64,000 bases of DNA from positions 34,628,501 through 34,692,500 of the forward strand of contig CM077593.1 of the NCBI GenBank assembly GCA_039654915.1. The letters run 5' to 3'. The notes beneath the pieces are model-generated. The model saw only the letters and a program-made list of their open reading frames with translations, was not told the DNA's origin and searched no databases. Each line of letters opens with the position of its first letter. Position 1 is the first letter of the stretch. A program made the position numbers and the translations under genes. Shown here piece after piece: positions 34,855-46,693 of the stretch. The DNA is from Aquilaria yunnanensis (lineage: Eukaryota; Streptophyta; Magnoliopsida; Malvales; Thymelaeaceae).

Positions 34855-35711
34855 TGGTGCCCTTCAGCATCTTCGTTACGTGACATGGTGGAATTGAGAG
34901 GGACTTCTATTGAGGGAGAACGTCCAAAGTGAAGATTTCCCAGGAGAAAACTGCCTAAAATACTCAGAAGAGAGGGATTAGGAGGTCCCCGGAGTGTTTT
35001 CCAGAGGAGGAGCCTCTGACGCCCAAGTCAGTGTCTTTGGAGATAGAGAGAAAGTAGGGAGCTGATGGATTCTTGCCTGTTTAGCGTTCCCTTTTGTTTT
35101 TGGGAGGAGAAGAAGAGGATCCCTCCTTTCAAGCCATTTCCTCAGTATATAAAGGAGGGTGTGACCCGTTCAGATTGTGACACGTGTTCGGTCGGATGTA
35201 ATCTACACTTTTTAGGCGTGGGGACCTCTAGCCGTTTGCAGGCTCCTCGAGCCAAGGGCTAGGGCCGAAATAGCCCTACATGATAAGACTTATGTGGCGT
35301 CGGTGCGTCAGAACGCATATAAGGGCGGCGTGTAGCATATGAGGGCGACATGTCAGTGGCTCATTAATTGCTTCTGCCGTACACCCGAGGTCTTTTAGGT
35401 TGGGGTCATCATTCGGAATAAGGACCCTTCTCCGAAGTCATCTCAGTAGTTCGGGAGTTCCCTTAGCACTGGGGTTCCTCTTTTGGGGGGATTTTCTCCT
35501 GCCGAAAGCGGCTGGCCCTTATCCGCCGAAGCTAGTTCAGTGGCTTTCCCGAGGGAGGTGACACGTTATTTTCCAAAGCTTCGTGCTATCGCTCCCAGGG
35601 GTGTCGTCGGATTGCCGGGGTTGTGTGTCTGGGACGTCAGTCACCCCTTTTCCGAGGTCGGTGTTCGACCGATGCTCATAGGCTGAAAGGGTGATGGTAC
35701 TTCGGCTATCA
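34855..35711 (-). repeat. 3' LTR of element C
   Basis: 857 bp. In element orientation it starts TGATAGCC and ends in GGCACCA (GGCATCA in the other LTR). It carries ACACGTGT at 35180-35187 and a TATA-like TTTATATA at 35146-35153 on the minus strand. Confidence 0.95.
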
Positions 35712-35725
35712 CATGCCCCCCCTCG
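35712..35725 (-). other. Polypurine tract of element C
   Basis: The minus strand reads TTTTCGAGGGGGGGCATG across here, directly before the 3' LTR start, matching A, D and E. Confidence 0.75.
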
Positions 35726-36227
35726 AAAAGTCGAAGTGGAGGCTTCGGCTTACAGACCTTTTAGGGGCACTTCTAGGGGCACTCTCCGGGGCTTAGAGTG
35801 TGAAGTTTGTGAAGAGAGAGATGCTTCGCTGCCCGAAGGCATGCCCTATCCGGTCAAGAGTTACTATTTCTTCTTTGGTGTTCCCGAGGTGCCTAGCCTT
35901 TTTATTTTCTCTTTTTCTGCTGCAAGTCAGTGGACTGTCGCATCTCGTAACCAGGCGTGTCAGTCTGGAGCACCGTGCCCAGGTTTTTCGAGCTGTCAGA
36001 AAGCGTGTCCCTCGTTTCGTGCATTAGCTAACGCATGGCACGCAGCAATTGGGGGTGGCTACATCGGTCACACCAGCCAAGCCCTAGTACAACACGTGGC
36101 ATGCAGCGATTGGGGATGGCTGCATCGTTCACACCAGCTGCGTCTTTTTGCCTTCGAAAAGCAATTATGGCGGCGACTCGCCTTCGCGCAGTAGTTGTGG
36201 TGCCGATTCGGCTACCCTTCCTCAGGC

Positions 36228-36235
36228 TATATAAA
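36228..36235 (+). promoter_or_regulatory. TATA box of the antisense gene in element C
   Basis: TATATAAA in CAGGCTATATAAACC lies about 290 nt before the ATG at 36523, as in E and A. Confidence 0.6.
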
Positions 36236-36522
36236 CCTTCTTCCCATCCTACTCTTCATTTGCTTTCCTCTCTCTTGTTTTTGCTCTCGTCTGTTTTCGT
36301 GCTTTCCCCTCTCTTTTCGCGGCAGCAGTAGCGGCGGAGTGATTTCCGGCCACCATTCACGATGGCGCCTTCAAACCCTGATTTCAGCAAGACTTTTGGT
36401 GGGTTTTTGTTCTAGAGGTCCTTCAGTTTCTTCATGTTTTGCTTTTTCTAGCTTCCCGAAGTCGCTTTTCTTCTTCCCGAAGTCCCTCCATTTTTTTCGA
36501 AATCATTTTTCTTAAACGAAGC

Positions 36523-39012
36523 ATGTCTTCTCCTGTCCCTATTATGTCCGTCGACACTCTTCCTGAGAGCTGGCAGCCTTTCGTGTCCTACCCTTGCTGT
36601 TCCACCTCAGAAAAACTAGAGAAGTGGACCACCAAATTCTTTCTTCCCTCCTACGCTACCACTAGATACCCCGTCTTGGGCATTTTAGCTTTATGAACAG
36701 AAAGAACGAGGTTACCGTTTTTCATGCCCAACTGAAGGCCGGACTTCGATTTCCTCCTGCGAAGATGATTTGCGACTTTTGCCAATTCTATGGCATAGCC
36801 GTGAATCAACTTCCTCCTAACTCATATTGTTATTTTAATGCCTTCCTCTGCATGTGTGGGGTCTTCGGGGTGGAGCCCCACTTCATCATGTTCATGCAGT
36901 ATTATAAGCTCTATCCGGTCCCGAAGGGTGGCTTTTATTTCATGCTACCTCGGGGATCTGGGAGCAAGAAATACATGTTCACCTTTGCCACCAAGGACAG
37001 CCGGCGAGGGTGGCAAAAGAAATTCTTTTTCCTGAAGGTGGAGGAGGCCTAGTCGTACATGCCGACTAAGTGGGCTCGGGGCAAGCTGGAGACAGATGTC
37101 GTGGACCCCAAAAAGCTGCTAACTACCGAGTTGGCGGCGAGGTTTGCGGACTTCGACAGACGTATCCGCGCTTTCGCCTACTGGGATGCCGAGGTCCCCC
37201 CGCGCTCCCTGTACCCCTTCCCGATCATGTGGAGACTCATGACCGAGGAGGTCCTCCAAGAGCTGGGGGTGGTAAAGGAGCACAAGACGGACCTCGACAT
37301 GCCAGCTCCTGCCATTGACGGGAAAGAGTCCTAGCTGGTGAAGCTCCTTCGGGGGAAGCTCACCTACGAAGCCTTATTCGAAAGTAAGCTTTCCTTCCAA
37401 AAATTTTAGCATAAGTACCTGTTTGGACTTACACTGATATTTTTCTCTTTTTTCAGAGATGGGGGACGAGTCAGCCGCTTACTACAAGTCCCTCTTCCTC
37501 GGCCAAGCCGAGAAGGGGGAACAAACGAAGAAGGGCGTCTCCAAAAGGTGCAAAACTACTGGGAGCGGGCCGTCTTCGGCTAATAAGGCGAAGAAGGACA
37601 TCCTTCTTCCACCCCCGGAAGATGCGGCGGAGGTTGTCGGTGAGCCTAAAACTTCCGCCGAGCCTGAAACTCCCGCCGAGCTTCCTGTCGATGTGGTCAC
37701 CAGTGTTGCTTCTCGGAGTCCCGCCACGTCGGCGGATCTTTTGGGCTATTTGGCAGAGGGTCCCTCTGCTGAGGAGTTGGAAAATGCCGAAAGGACAAGG
37801 GCAAACATATCCCTACCGACGTAGAGGAGGTCCGGGACTCTGATGACGACGTTGCTGAGGTTGCGCTAGGTTTGTCTCTTATCCCCGTTTTAGTACTCGC
37901 AACCTTATAGCTCTTATTGCCAAGGAGTTTTGTCTGATGGGACTTATGCTTTTAATTTTACAGAGGAACTGGCGCCCTCAGCTTGGATGGTCGATCATGC
38001 CCGAAGGCGGGCTCTTCGGGATTCCCACATCCCGAAGGACAAAGTTCCCAGGGAGCCATTCTGGTCTTTCACGGAGGACATGAATTTGTTCTCCGAAGAC
38101 TGCCGGGAAATGGCTCCCCAGATGGCGACGGCCGTGCTCACCCAGGCTTCCTTCAGGGTGGTCGCCGAGGAGTGCACCAACGAGGATACCCTCGCCGCTA
38201 AGGTTTTCGAGCACGCTGCCCAAGTAGTTCTTCAGGCCTCTTCATTTTTTCTCCCTTTTTTTCTAAACGTTTGGCTTTCCTTACACAAATTTGACTAAGT
38301 ACCTTCTTCTTTTTTGCAGCTTTTGGGGTTTAGTGGATACCTTCGAGCTTGGGCAGCAAAGCAATCTTCGGTCCGAGCTTAGGCCGAAGATAAATTGGAG
38401 AAGGCTAAGGTCTTCTGCGCCAACTCGGTTGTGACGAACACCGAGTTGAGCCGAATAGCCAAGGAGAAGGTTGCCAATCTTCGGGAGGAATTCTTGAAGG
38501 GCTAAGAGGAGCTCTTGAAGGATTTCTCCAAAAAGATGTCCGACCTTGGTGAAAAGGTCGTGAGCTTGACCTCGGCCAACGAGGCCTTTCAAAAGGAGAA
38601 AGAAGAAGACTCTGCTCTCCTGGCGAAGGCCCTCACTGATAATGCAGAGCTTCAGGCCAAGGTCGAGACCCTGAAGAAGGATACATTGAAGAAGAAGAAG
38701 GTGAAGGCGCTGGAGAAGAAGGTTGCAGATCTTCAGAACGAGGTAAAAGACTTAGGCATCGAGAAAGACAAGGCCATCCAGGCAACCAAGGTCGCCTTTC
38801 AGGACGGCTTCTGCCTAGCTCGCCATCAAGTCCTGAAGAAATATCCAGACCTTGACCTTTCCTTCCTGGCTGCCCTAAATATTCCCGAGGGGCCTCGGTG
38901 GACTTGGTCGAAAATCAAGCTCCTCAACCTGTTGTTTGTCCCTCCTCCAGCACCGAAGGCGGCGGCTAAAGACACAGGAGCTGGAGCTTCCCATGGCGCC
39001 GAGACCTCTTAG
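36523..39012 (+). pseudogene. Antisense spliced gene of element C (four exons)
   Basis: Exon 1 is 36523-37383 and carries the Transposase_28-like domain. It has a frameshift near 36690 and TAGs near 37050 and 37332. Intron 1 is 37384-37456 (GTAAGC...TTTTTTCAG). Exon 2 is 37457-37869, starting M-G-D-E-S-A-A-Y-Y-K, with a shift near 37785. Intron 2 is 37870-37963 (GTTTGT...TTTTACAG). Exon 3 is 37964-38223, 260 nt and open. Intron 3 is 38224-38319 (GTAGTT...TTTTTTGCAG). Exon 4 is 38320-39012, a long Lys/Glu coiled coil ending V-A-F-Q-D-G-F-C-L-A-R-H-Q-V-L and L-N-I-P-E-G-P-R-W-T-W, with two TAGs near its start. Intron positions match A, D and E exactly. No function can be assigned. Confidence 0.85.
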
Positions 39013-39451
39013 ATATTCTAGGGCCTTTGTCTTCTTCTTTTTCCTTGTGATTTTTCTTTCTGTAACCTTCTCCTTGTACCAAGGCTTTCTTCAATAAATT
39101 ATTCCTTCCTTCATAACTTGGTTAAGTCTTTGAGCAATAGTTTTTGTTTCCCAGTTGTCCCGACCACTTTCGGTCAAGGGATTTCGGAAAGGTATGCTTT
39201 GCTCTCTTTGTCGGCCAACCTTCGGGTAATCGTTCGCCCTTGACGAATTCCCTTAGGCAAATTTTAGTTTGCCTTCGTCGACCGTATTTGATGGACTTCA
39301 CTTTTTAGGGCATATAACCCAATCAACTTCGGAAGGAAAATGTGGCTTTCGCGAGTGCATGTTTAAGCTTTGTTCAGCGAGTACTCTCAGATGGGAGAAA
39401 ACTTCTGCATTTAGAAAAAGATTTTAACTTGTACAATTTCTCATCAAAATT
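39013..39451. other. Spacer between converging antisense gene and pol (C)
   Basis: No coding potential. AATAAA at 39094-39099, 82 nt after the antisense-gene stop, is a plausible poly(A) signal. Diverged pieces of the CCGACCACTTTCGGTCAAGGGATTTCGGAAA-type unit lie near 39160-39190 (compare E). Confidence 0.5.
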
Positions 39452-42400
39452 TTAAGTATAGAATTTCTTCAAGGTATCCGAGTGCCACGTATTTTTCAGT
39501 TCTCCCCCTTCGGTGTCGCCAAGCTTGTATACTCCCTTTCGGACCTCGTCAAGGACAAAGGCCCTTCCCAGTTCGACTGAAGTACCCCATGGGAAGGTCT
39601 TCGAGGTTCAAACTCGGCCTTTCAGAGGATGAGGTCTCTTTTCTTTATTCCTTTTGGCCTAACGTGTAAATTTGCGACTATGGCCACTCTTTGCTGAAAG
39701 GCCCTTCTTTTGAGCCCAGCCACCTCTCTGTGTTCGTCAATTTGGTCGAGCTTAGTTCTCAATCCGAGGTCGTTCCCTTTTTCGTCGAACACTTGTACTC
39801 TGACTGATGGCCGTACTACCTCGATAGGGATAATGGCCTCTGTGCCGAAGACGAACGAAAAAGGTGTCTCACCCGTGGCCCTTCGGGGTGTTGTCTGACA
39901 GCTCCATAATACACTAGGAAGTTCCCCTGGCCATTTTCCCTTTGCTTCCCCCAATCTCTTTTTCAGACCATATTTTATGGTTCTGTTGGATACCTCTACT
40001 TACCCGTTGCTCTGAGAATGAGCTACCGGGGCGAAGTGCATCTTTATTCCGAGGTCGGTGATGAATTCTGGGAATCCTTTGTCAATAAATTGGGAACCAT
40101 TGTTAGCCACTATCACCCTCGGTGTGCCGAATTTGCATATGATGCTTTTCCAAACAAATTTTTGTATATCCTTTGCCGAAATGGTTGCTAGGGGCTCTGC
40201 CTCAACCCATTTGGTGAAGTAATCTACTGCAACCATGCAGAATTTCACTCCTCCGGGTACTGTCGGCAGCGGCCCGATGAGGTCAATGCCCCATACTGCA
40301 AAGGGACCGGGGCAATCAGCCGAGGTTATTAATTCTGAGGACAACCTTTGAACGTTGGCGTGTCTTTGGCAACTGTCACATTTTTTGACAAACTGTCTTG
40401 CGTCCTTTCTTAATGTGGGCCAAAAGTACCCTTGGCGGAGTATCACTCCTGCCAAAGCGTCAGTCCCGATGTGGGAACCGCAGATTCCCTCGTGGACTTC
40501 CTCGAGAATTGTCTGAGTATCCTCTTCGCTGACACACCTTTGCAATGGACTTGTGTATCCCTATTGGTACAGTTCTTCCCCGATTAGGAAATATTGTCCA
40601 AAGTGTCTCCGCACTTTTGCTGCTTCGTGAAGGTCATCAGGAAGCTTCGAGGTGGTAAGGTACCTCTTTATAGGATTTTCCCATCCTTCTTCCTAGGCCG
40701 CTATGCTCATTATCGCAATGCTCGGGTGGCTCAGTACTTTGGTGAACCTTTTTGATTTGGCCAGACTGTCTGCTTTGGCATTGTCTCGTTGAGGCACGTT
40801 TTCAATATGCACCGCGTCGAACTCCTGGATGAGCTTAGATACAAGCTCATGATATTTTGCCAAAGTTGGATATCTTGCGCTATAATCCCCCGCCATCTGC
40901 CGGACCACCAGCTGAGAATCACTGTGGGCCTTTAGGTTTCTTACACCAATCTTTCTAGCACGGCGCAACCCTGCTATGAGAGCCTCGTATTCCGCCACAT
41001 TGTTGGTGACATTAAACCCGAATTTGATGGCTTTCCTTACTTCCTTGCCTTCGGGGCCACGAATAACCTACCCCAGCTCCCTGGTGTTCGGAGCCAGAGG
41101 CCCCATCTATAAATAGAGTCCATTCTGGCTCACTTTTGCCGAGGTCTGACTGATCATCTTCGGTCATGGGCACTTCAGCGATGAAGTCGGCTAGAGCTTG
41201 AGCTTTTATTGCTTTCCTTGGCTCCTAGGTGATATCATACTCACCGAGCTCTATGCACCATTTGGAAAGCCTTCCCGAGTGGTCTACTCTTTTCATGATG
41301 TCCCGAAGAGGTAGACTACTTCGGACAATAATGGGGTGAGCTTGAAAATACGGACGCAGTCTTCTACTTGCAACCACCAGGGCATAGATAGCTTTTTGTA
41401 GTAGGGGATACCTAACTTCAGCACCGTGTAGGGATTTGCTCACATAGTATACTGGCCACTGTTCTACTCCCTCTTCCTTCACGATGACCGAACTCAATGC
41501 CTTTTCGGTGACGGCAAGGTATAGTACGAGGGGTTCCCCTTCCCGTGGCTGCCGAAGCGTGGGTAGGTGTGTCAGATAGGCCTTGAGCTCTTCCCAGGCC
41601 TTTTGGCAGTCTTCATTCCAAGGGTCGCCATTGCTTCCGAGGTTGCCATCATTTTTTGCTGCCTTGGTGAGGACTTTAAAAAAAGGTCGACAGCGATCCC
41701 TATACCTAGAAATAAATCTGCTAAGGGACGTTATTCTCCCTGTGAGCCTCTGCACATCCTTTGTTGTGATAGGAATTTGGAATCTTAGCAACGCCTTGAC
41801 CTTTTCCGAATTAGCATCGATACCTCTTTCCGACACCATAAATCCGAGGAACTTACCTGCGCTTACACTGAAGATGCATTTTTCAAAGTTAAGGTGAATT
41901 CCAAAAGCTCTTAACTGGTGGAATGTTTCCTCCAAATTTGTGATGTGATTAGTAGGCATTTTTCTTTTGACTATCATGCCATCGACATAGACTTCTACGT
42001 TCCTCCCTATTTGGTCATTGAAGACCTTGTTCATCAGCCTTTGGTAGGTAGCTCCTGCATTTTTAAGCCCGAAGGGCATTCTGATGTAGCAATATGTACT
42101 GACTTCGGTGATGAAGGCGGTTTTTTCCCCATCTTCGGGGTCCATCCTGATTTGGTGGTACCCACTAAAGGCGTCAAGGAAACTCAGGAGTCCATATTCG
42201 GCGGTAGAGTCCACCAACTGATCTATTGGCAGCAGAGGGTATGAATCCTTGGGGCAAGCATCATTCACGTTTCGGAAGTCAATGCACATTCGGAGCTTGT
42301 CACTCCCTTCTTTTGTGGCGATAACCACATTACTAAGCCATTCGGGGTATTTAACCTCCCTGATTACGCCCACATCTATCAAGCACTGGACTTCGGTTTT

Positions 42401-44975
42401 CACGAAGTTGTTCTTGTGTGCCGAGAGGCTTCGCTTTTTTTTACGGACGGGCTTTGCCTCTGGGCTTACTTTAAGGCTATGTTGTATTATGTGAGGGTCT
42501 ACCCCAGGCATGTCTTTCGGCTAGTAGGCGAACAGATCTTTATTCATTAACAAGAAAGATACAAGTTTCTCCTTGTCACCTTCGGCCAATTTTTTCCCTA
42601 TTCGAGTATTTCGGCCTGGGACAAGTTCTATATCCTCTGTTTCTATCTTTTCAGAATTCTCTGTCCCTCCTTCTTCTGCCGCAAACACGGCTTTTATTCT
42701 CGTAGTCTGTGCGCAGTTTGTCGCCGGGGTCTTTCGCACTTTGAAAAATACTTTCCTCACCTCCCCTTGATCGATAAAGATCTCAGCATCTCCATCTTTA
42801 GTGGCGAAAGTGACGGTCAGGTACTTCACATCCAGGCGGACATGCAGGTTTCCTTACATTTGCCTCCCTAGAATGGCGTTATATGACGAAGGGACATCTA
42901 TGACGATGAACCTTGTCATTGTGGAGGCAAACAGCTCGTCACTGTTTTTTAGTGAAGTTCCTTTCAACATTAGGGGAAGATCAATCCATCCGAGGACGGG
43001 AAGTTCGGATGGTCCCACTCCAAAAGTAGGAGAAGTGACAGGCTTGAGGTCGCTCCTTGAAATGCCGAGACCTGGCAGCAAATGAGAGAACAATACGTCA
43101 GCATTAGAACCATCATCAAGTAATACCCTTTTGACGTCCCAGCTTCCTATTATCGCCATGACCAGTAGCGTATCATCGTGAGGGAAGACTATGGTAGACC
43201 CGTCCTTCCGAACAAGCTTTTTTAATGGGTTGCCGTGCTCCATCACCAATATCTCCCTGGCTTTTCTTTTCCTTTCCGCCGATGGCAGTCCCATGGTGAT
43301 CATTTGAATTACTCCCGCCGAAGGTGGCGGGCGCTTCTTAGGACTTCGGTTCCGGCGTCTGTCAGAGTCATACTCCTCATCATCCCCTTTTCCTTCTTCT
43401 TCCCTCCTTCCCTTCAAAGAGGGAATTCACAGGTAACGCCGAAGTTGACCCTGCTTTATTAAGGACTCTATGTACTTCTTCAGTTGGAAGCAATCCTCGG
43501 TATCATGTCCATGGTCCCAATGGAACTGGTAGAACTTTTTCATATTCTTCTTATTGTCCGAGGTCATGGCCTTCGGTCGTTGAATTTGATTACCTTGCCT
43601 CTCCATTGCCATGAGGATGTTTGTTCTTATGGTGTTTAGGGGAGTGAAAACCATCGACTTCTTTCCCCTAAGTTTTCGAGATCGTCCCCCTGACTCGGTT
43701 GGGTAGCGGGTTTGCTGGCTTGGCCTCTCGATGCGAACATGATCGGGCTTTGGGCCTCCCGTCCTTAGCTCCTCGGTGGTCATGTGCTGTTCAGCTCTTC
43801 GGTAAAATTCACCGAGGGTGTCGGGGGGATCCTTTGGAGAATTCGTAGAATAACTAGAAGTCTCTCCGAAGTCCCCGCGTCATGGCCAGGATACATATTT
43901 CTGCCCTAAAGTATGGAACACTCAAGGCTTCCCGGTTGAACCTTTCGACATAGTCGCGAATGGTTTCTCTATTTTTTTGCGCTATGTCGAACATTTGGGC
44001 TGGCATCTTTGCCGTTTGTCTGCTTCCAATGAATTGCTGTGTGAAGGCAGCAGACAGCTCTTGGAACTCCATGATGGTTCCTAGGGCCAATGAGTTATAC
44101 CATGCTGTAGCTGGTCCGGCAAGGGTGACCTCAAAGCATTTGCATAGGGTGGCATCATCAGCACCGTGCAACACCAAGCTACGCCTGTACTTGGTCAGAT
44201 GGGCCTAGGGGTCACTCCTGCCATCGTAGGTCTCCAGACGAGGCACCCGAAAGTCACTCGGCATAGGTGCTTCGACTACTGCTCGGGTAAACGGTGATTC
44301 GTCTCCGTTGAAAGTTTCTGATAACCTAGACCAGACGGGCTTCCGAGCTACCTGTCTTTCCACCCTTTCTAGCCTCTTTAGCATTTTCTCCATGAGGAGT
44401 GTGGCACTGGGCTCTTCTTCCTGCTGTCTGGAGGCTTCCGGAAGTGGGAAGCGACGTCTCCTCTTTGGGGAGTAACTTCGGCGCCGAGGGGACTGTGACT
44501 TCTCCTCGGGTGAAAAACTCCTTTGGTGGGGCGCCCTGGGCCTTTTGGGCCCTTCTTCTTCCGTAGGCAGAGCCCTGGGGGGTATGTTCTCCGTTGACGA
44601 CTCATCTCGCTGATCCCCACTTCCCGAACTCCGGTGAGTTGATTTCGGGCTTCTTTCCCTGCGAGGCACCGGTGAAGAGGGTCTCCGGCCCGGAGGCGGT
44701 TGGGGCCATCTTCGGTCCAGCTGCTACCTTATTTCAGCTACAATGGAGCACTGAAATTCACACAGGAAGCCCACGGTAATAGTCAGAGGACGTTCATCCT
44801 CAAGTGAGAAAGTCCCTGCTGCGGGCTGCTCGGTTGCCGGTTGAACCTCTGGCGCGGACGGGGACTTAGGATGTCCCTTGTCCTTAGAACGCCAAGCTTC
44901 AACAACGACGACCAAGGAGTGGGTTCCCACAGACGGCGCCAAATGATGCCCTTCAGCATCTTCGTTACGTGACAT
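39452..44975 (-). pseudogene. gag-pol of Tat element C, broken by many stops
   Basis: Starts at the LTR-internal ATG 44975 (M-S-R-N-E-D-A-E-G-H-H-L-A-P-S-V-G), 32 nt before the LTR end, and finishes at TAA 39454-39452. It is interrupted by stops near 44724, 44205, 43854, 43427, 42854, 42521, 41225 and 40000, with more around 40550 and 41050. Recognisable parts: gag core about 44180-43850; C/H knuckle about 43540-43490 (first Cys replaced by Tyr); protease L-L-D-D-G-S-N-A-D near 43125; RT about 42350-41750, where the catalytic box reads Y-V-D-G-M instead of Y-V-D-D-M; archaeal-type RNase H about 41130-40700; integrase about 40545-39990. The D-to-G change alone would kill RT. Confidence 0.88.
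44924..44941 (-). other. Primer-binding site of element C
   Basis: The minus strand carries TGGCGCCGTCTGTGGGAA, identical to A and D, two bases from the LTR end. Confidence 0.8.
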
Positions 44976-45800
44976 GGTGGAATTGAGAGGGACTTCTGTT
45001 GAGGGAGAACGTCCAAAGTGAAGATTTCCCAGGAGAAAACTGCCTGAAATACTCAGAAGAGAGGGGTTAGGAGGTCCCCGGAGTGTTTTTCTGGGGAGGA
45101 GCCTCTGACGCCCAAGTCAGTGTCTTTGGAGGTAAAGAGAAAGTAGGGAGCTAATGGATTCTTGCCTGTTTAGCGTTCCCTTTTGTTTTTGGGAGCAGAA
45201 GAAGAGGATCCCCCATTTCAGGCCATTTCCTCAGTATATAAAGGAGGGTGTGACCCGTTCAAATTGTGACACGTGTTCGGTCGGATGTAATCTACACTTT
45301 TTAGGCGTGGGGACCTCTAGCCGTTTGCAGGCTCCTCGGGCCAAGGGCTAGGGCCGAAATAGCCCTACATGATAAGACTTATGCAGCATCAGCGCGTTAG
45401 AGCGCATATGAGGCTGGCGTGTAGCATATGAGGGCGACATGCCAATGGCTCATTAATTGCTTCTGCCATACTCCCGAGGTCTTTTAGGTCGAGGTCATCC
45501 TTCGAAATAGGGACCCCTCTCCGAAGTCATCTCAGTAGTTCGGGAGTTCCCTTGGCGTAGGGGTTCCTCCTTCGGGGGGATTTTCTCCTGCCGAAAGCGG
45601 TTGGCCCTTATCCCCCGAAGCTAGTTCAGTGGCTTTCCCGAGGGAGGTGACACGCTACTTTCCAGAGGTTCGTGCTGTCGCTCCCAGGGGTGTCGTCGGA
45701 CTGCCGGGGTTGTGTGTCCGGGACATCAGTCACCCCTTTTCCGAGGTCGGTGTTCGACCGATGCTCATAGGCTAAAAGGGTGATGGTACTTCGGCTATCA
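44944..45800 (-). repeat. 5' LTR of element C
   Basis: 857 bp, starting TGATAGCC on the minus strand (45800) and ending GGCATCA at 44944. It contains the gag ATG at 44975. Confidence 0.95.
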
Positions 45801-45805
45801 CTATG

Positions 45806-46688
45806 GCAACGTCACGAGACTTCATCTTCAAAACATGTGAATATACCCATTGTTAGGAACTTTATGACAGGGTTAACAGGGGCATTTGGTTCTAAGTGGA
45901 AACTTACAAGAAGCTGCTCGAGGAAGCTGAAATAAGCAAACATGTTAATGATCACCAGAATGGGAACATCCTGCCAGCCTCTGAAAGCATTCACTCATTC
46001 CATTAAGCGTCAATGAACTAAAGGAAATGCAATGTCAAGAATGCCAAGCTAGTTGGTTTTACAGAATCAAACAATCACAGTAACAATAATAGGAATTTTC
46101 AGAATCTAAACTATAAAGGAAACAATTCTAAACTTTTAAGTTCTAATATAACATCTCCCAGGAAACACAAAAATCTAAAATCTGTGCTTCTCATTCCTTG
46201 ACAAAAATTCTTTTCGATTGTTCTCTATAGTGTGAATTTGAACTAATCTCTGCATGCCACATGGGGCTAGGAATGAATCTGCTAACGTATTTAGTTAATG
46301 AGGGACACTATGCAAACCGAAGATCCATGAAGGATAAAGTTCTTGTGCTTGTGAGTTAAAATAGTTTAAAGTGTCAACTTGCCTATACTGAGTAGCCTTA
46401 ATTGGCAAATTTCCTTGCGCACTAATATATTCACTATTTTGAATTTGGAAAAGGGTAACAGATAGATTCTGGACTTTGTGCTTACAGACATCACATGTTT
46501 TGCTACCTTTAATGCTAAACCATTTTATAACACATTCTTAATGGGCCAATTAACCTTTGCAGCTACATTCCATCATAAGCGAACCAACACCTTCTCCAAG
46601 TTCAACCAAACAGATTCTACAAATAGTCTTCTCTTTAGGAACATTCTAACCACCACCATCATTCTCATTTAAACCACGAAACTAGAAA
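45806..46688. other. Host DNA with one exon-like segment
   Basis: On the minus strand 45980-45908 looks like a 73-nt exon, with acceptor …TGCTTTCAG before it and donor GTAAGT after it. It encodes G-W-Q-D-V-P-I-L-V-I-I-N-M-F-A-Y-F-S-F followed by L-E-Q-L-L, possibly a membrane segment. A diverged copy lies at 29591-29690 across the MITE. I do not recognise the protein. The rest, to 46688, is AT-rich with no supported gene. Confidence 0.4.
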
Positions 46689-46693
46689 AGATG

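Larger units (their letters stand above)
34855..45800 (-). mobile_element. Tat-lineage LTR retrotransposon C, complete but decayed
   Basis: 10,946 bp on the minus strand, flanked by target duplication CTATG (34850-34854 and 45801-45805). The LTRs are 857 bp each. By eye they differ at roughly 5-6% of sites, more than in A, so C is probably older. Order on the minus strand: 5' LTR (right), primer site, gag-pol, then on the opposite strand the antisense gene, polypurine tract and 3' LTR (left). gag-pol has about ten stops. Confidence 0.95.

Noticed and set aside
35065..35262. 65-codon frame (also 45154-45351)
   Set aside because: Lies inside the LTR of C in both copies and crosses the promoter region; not a gene.
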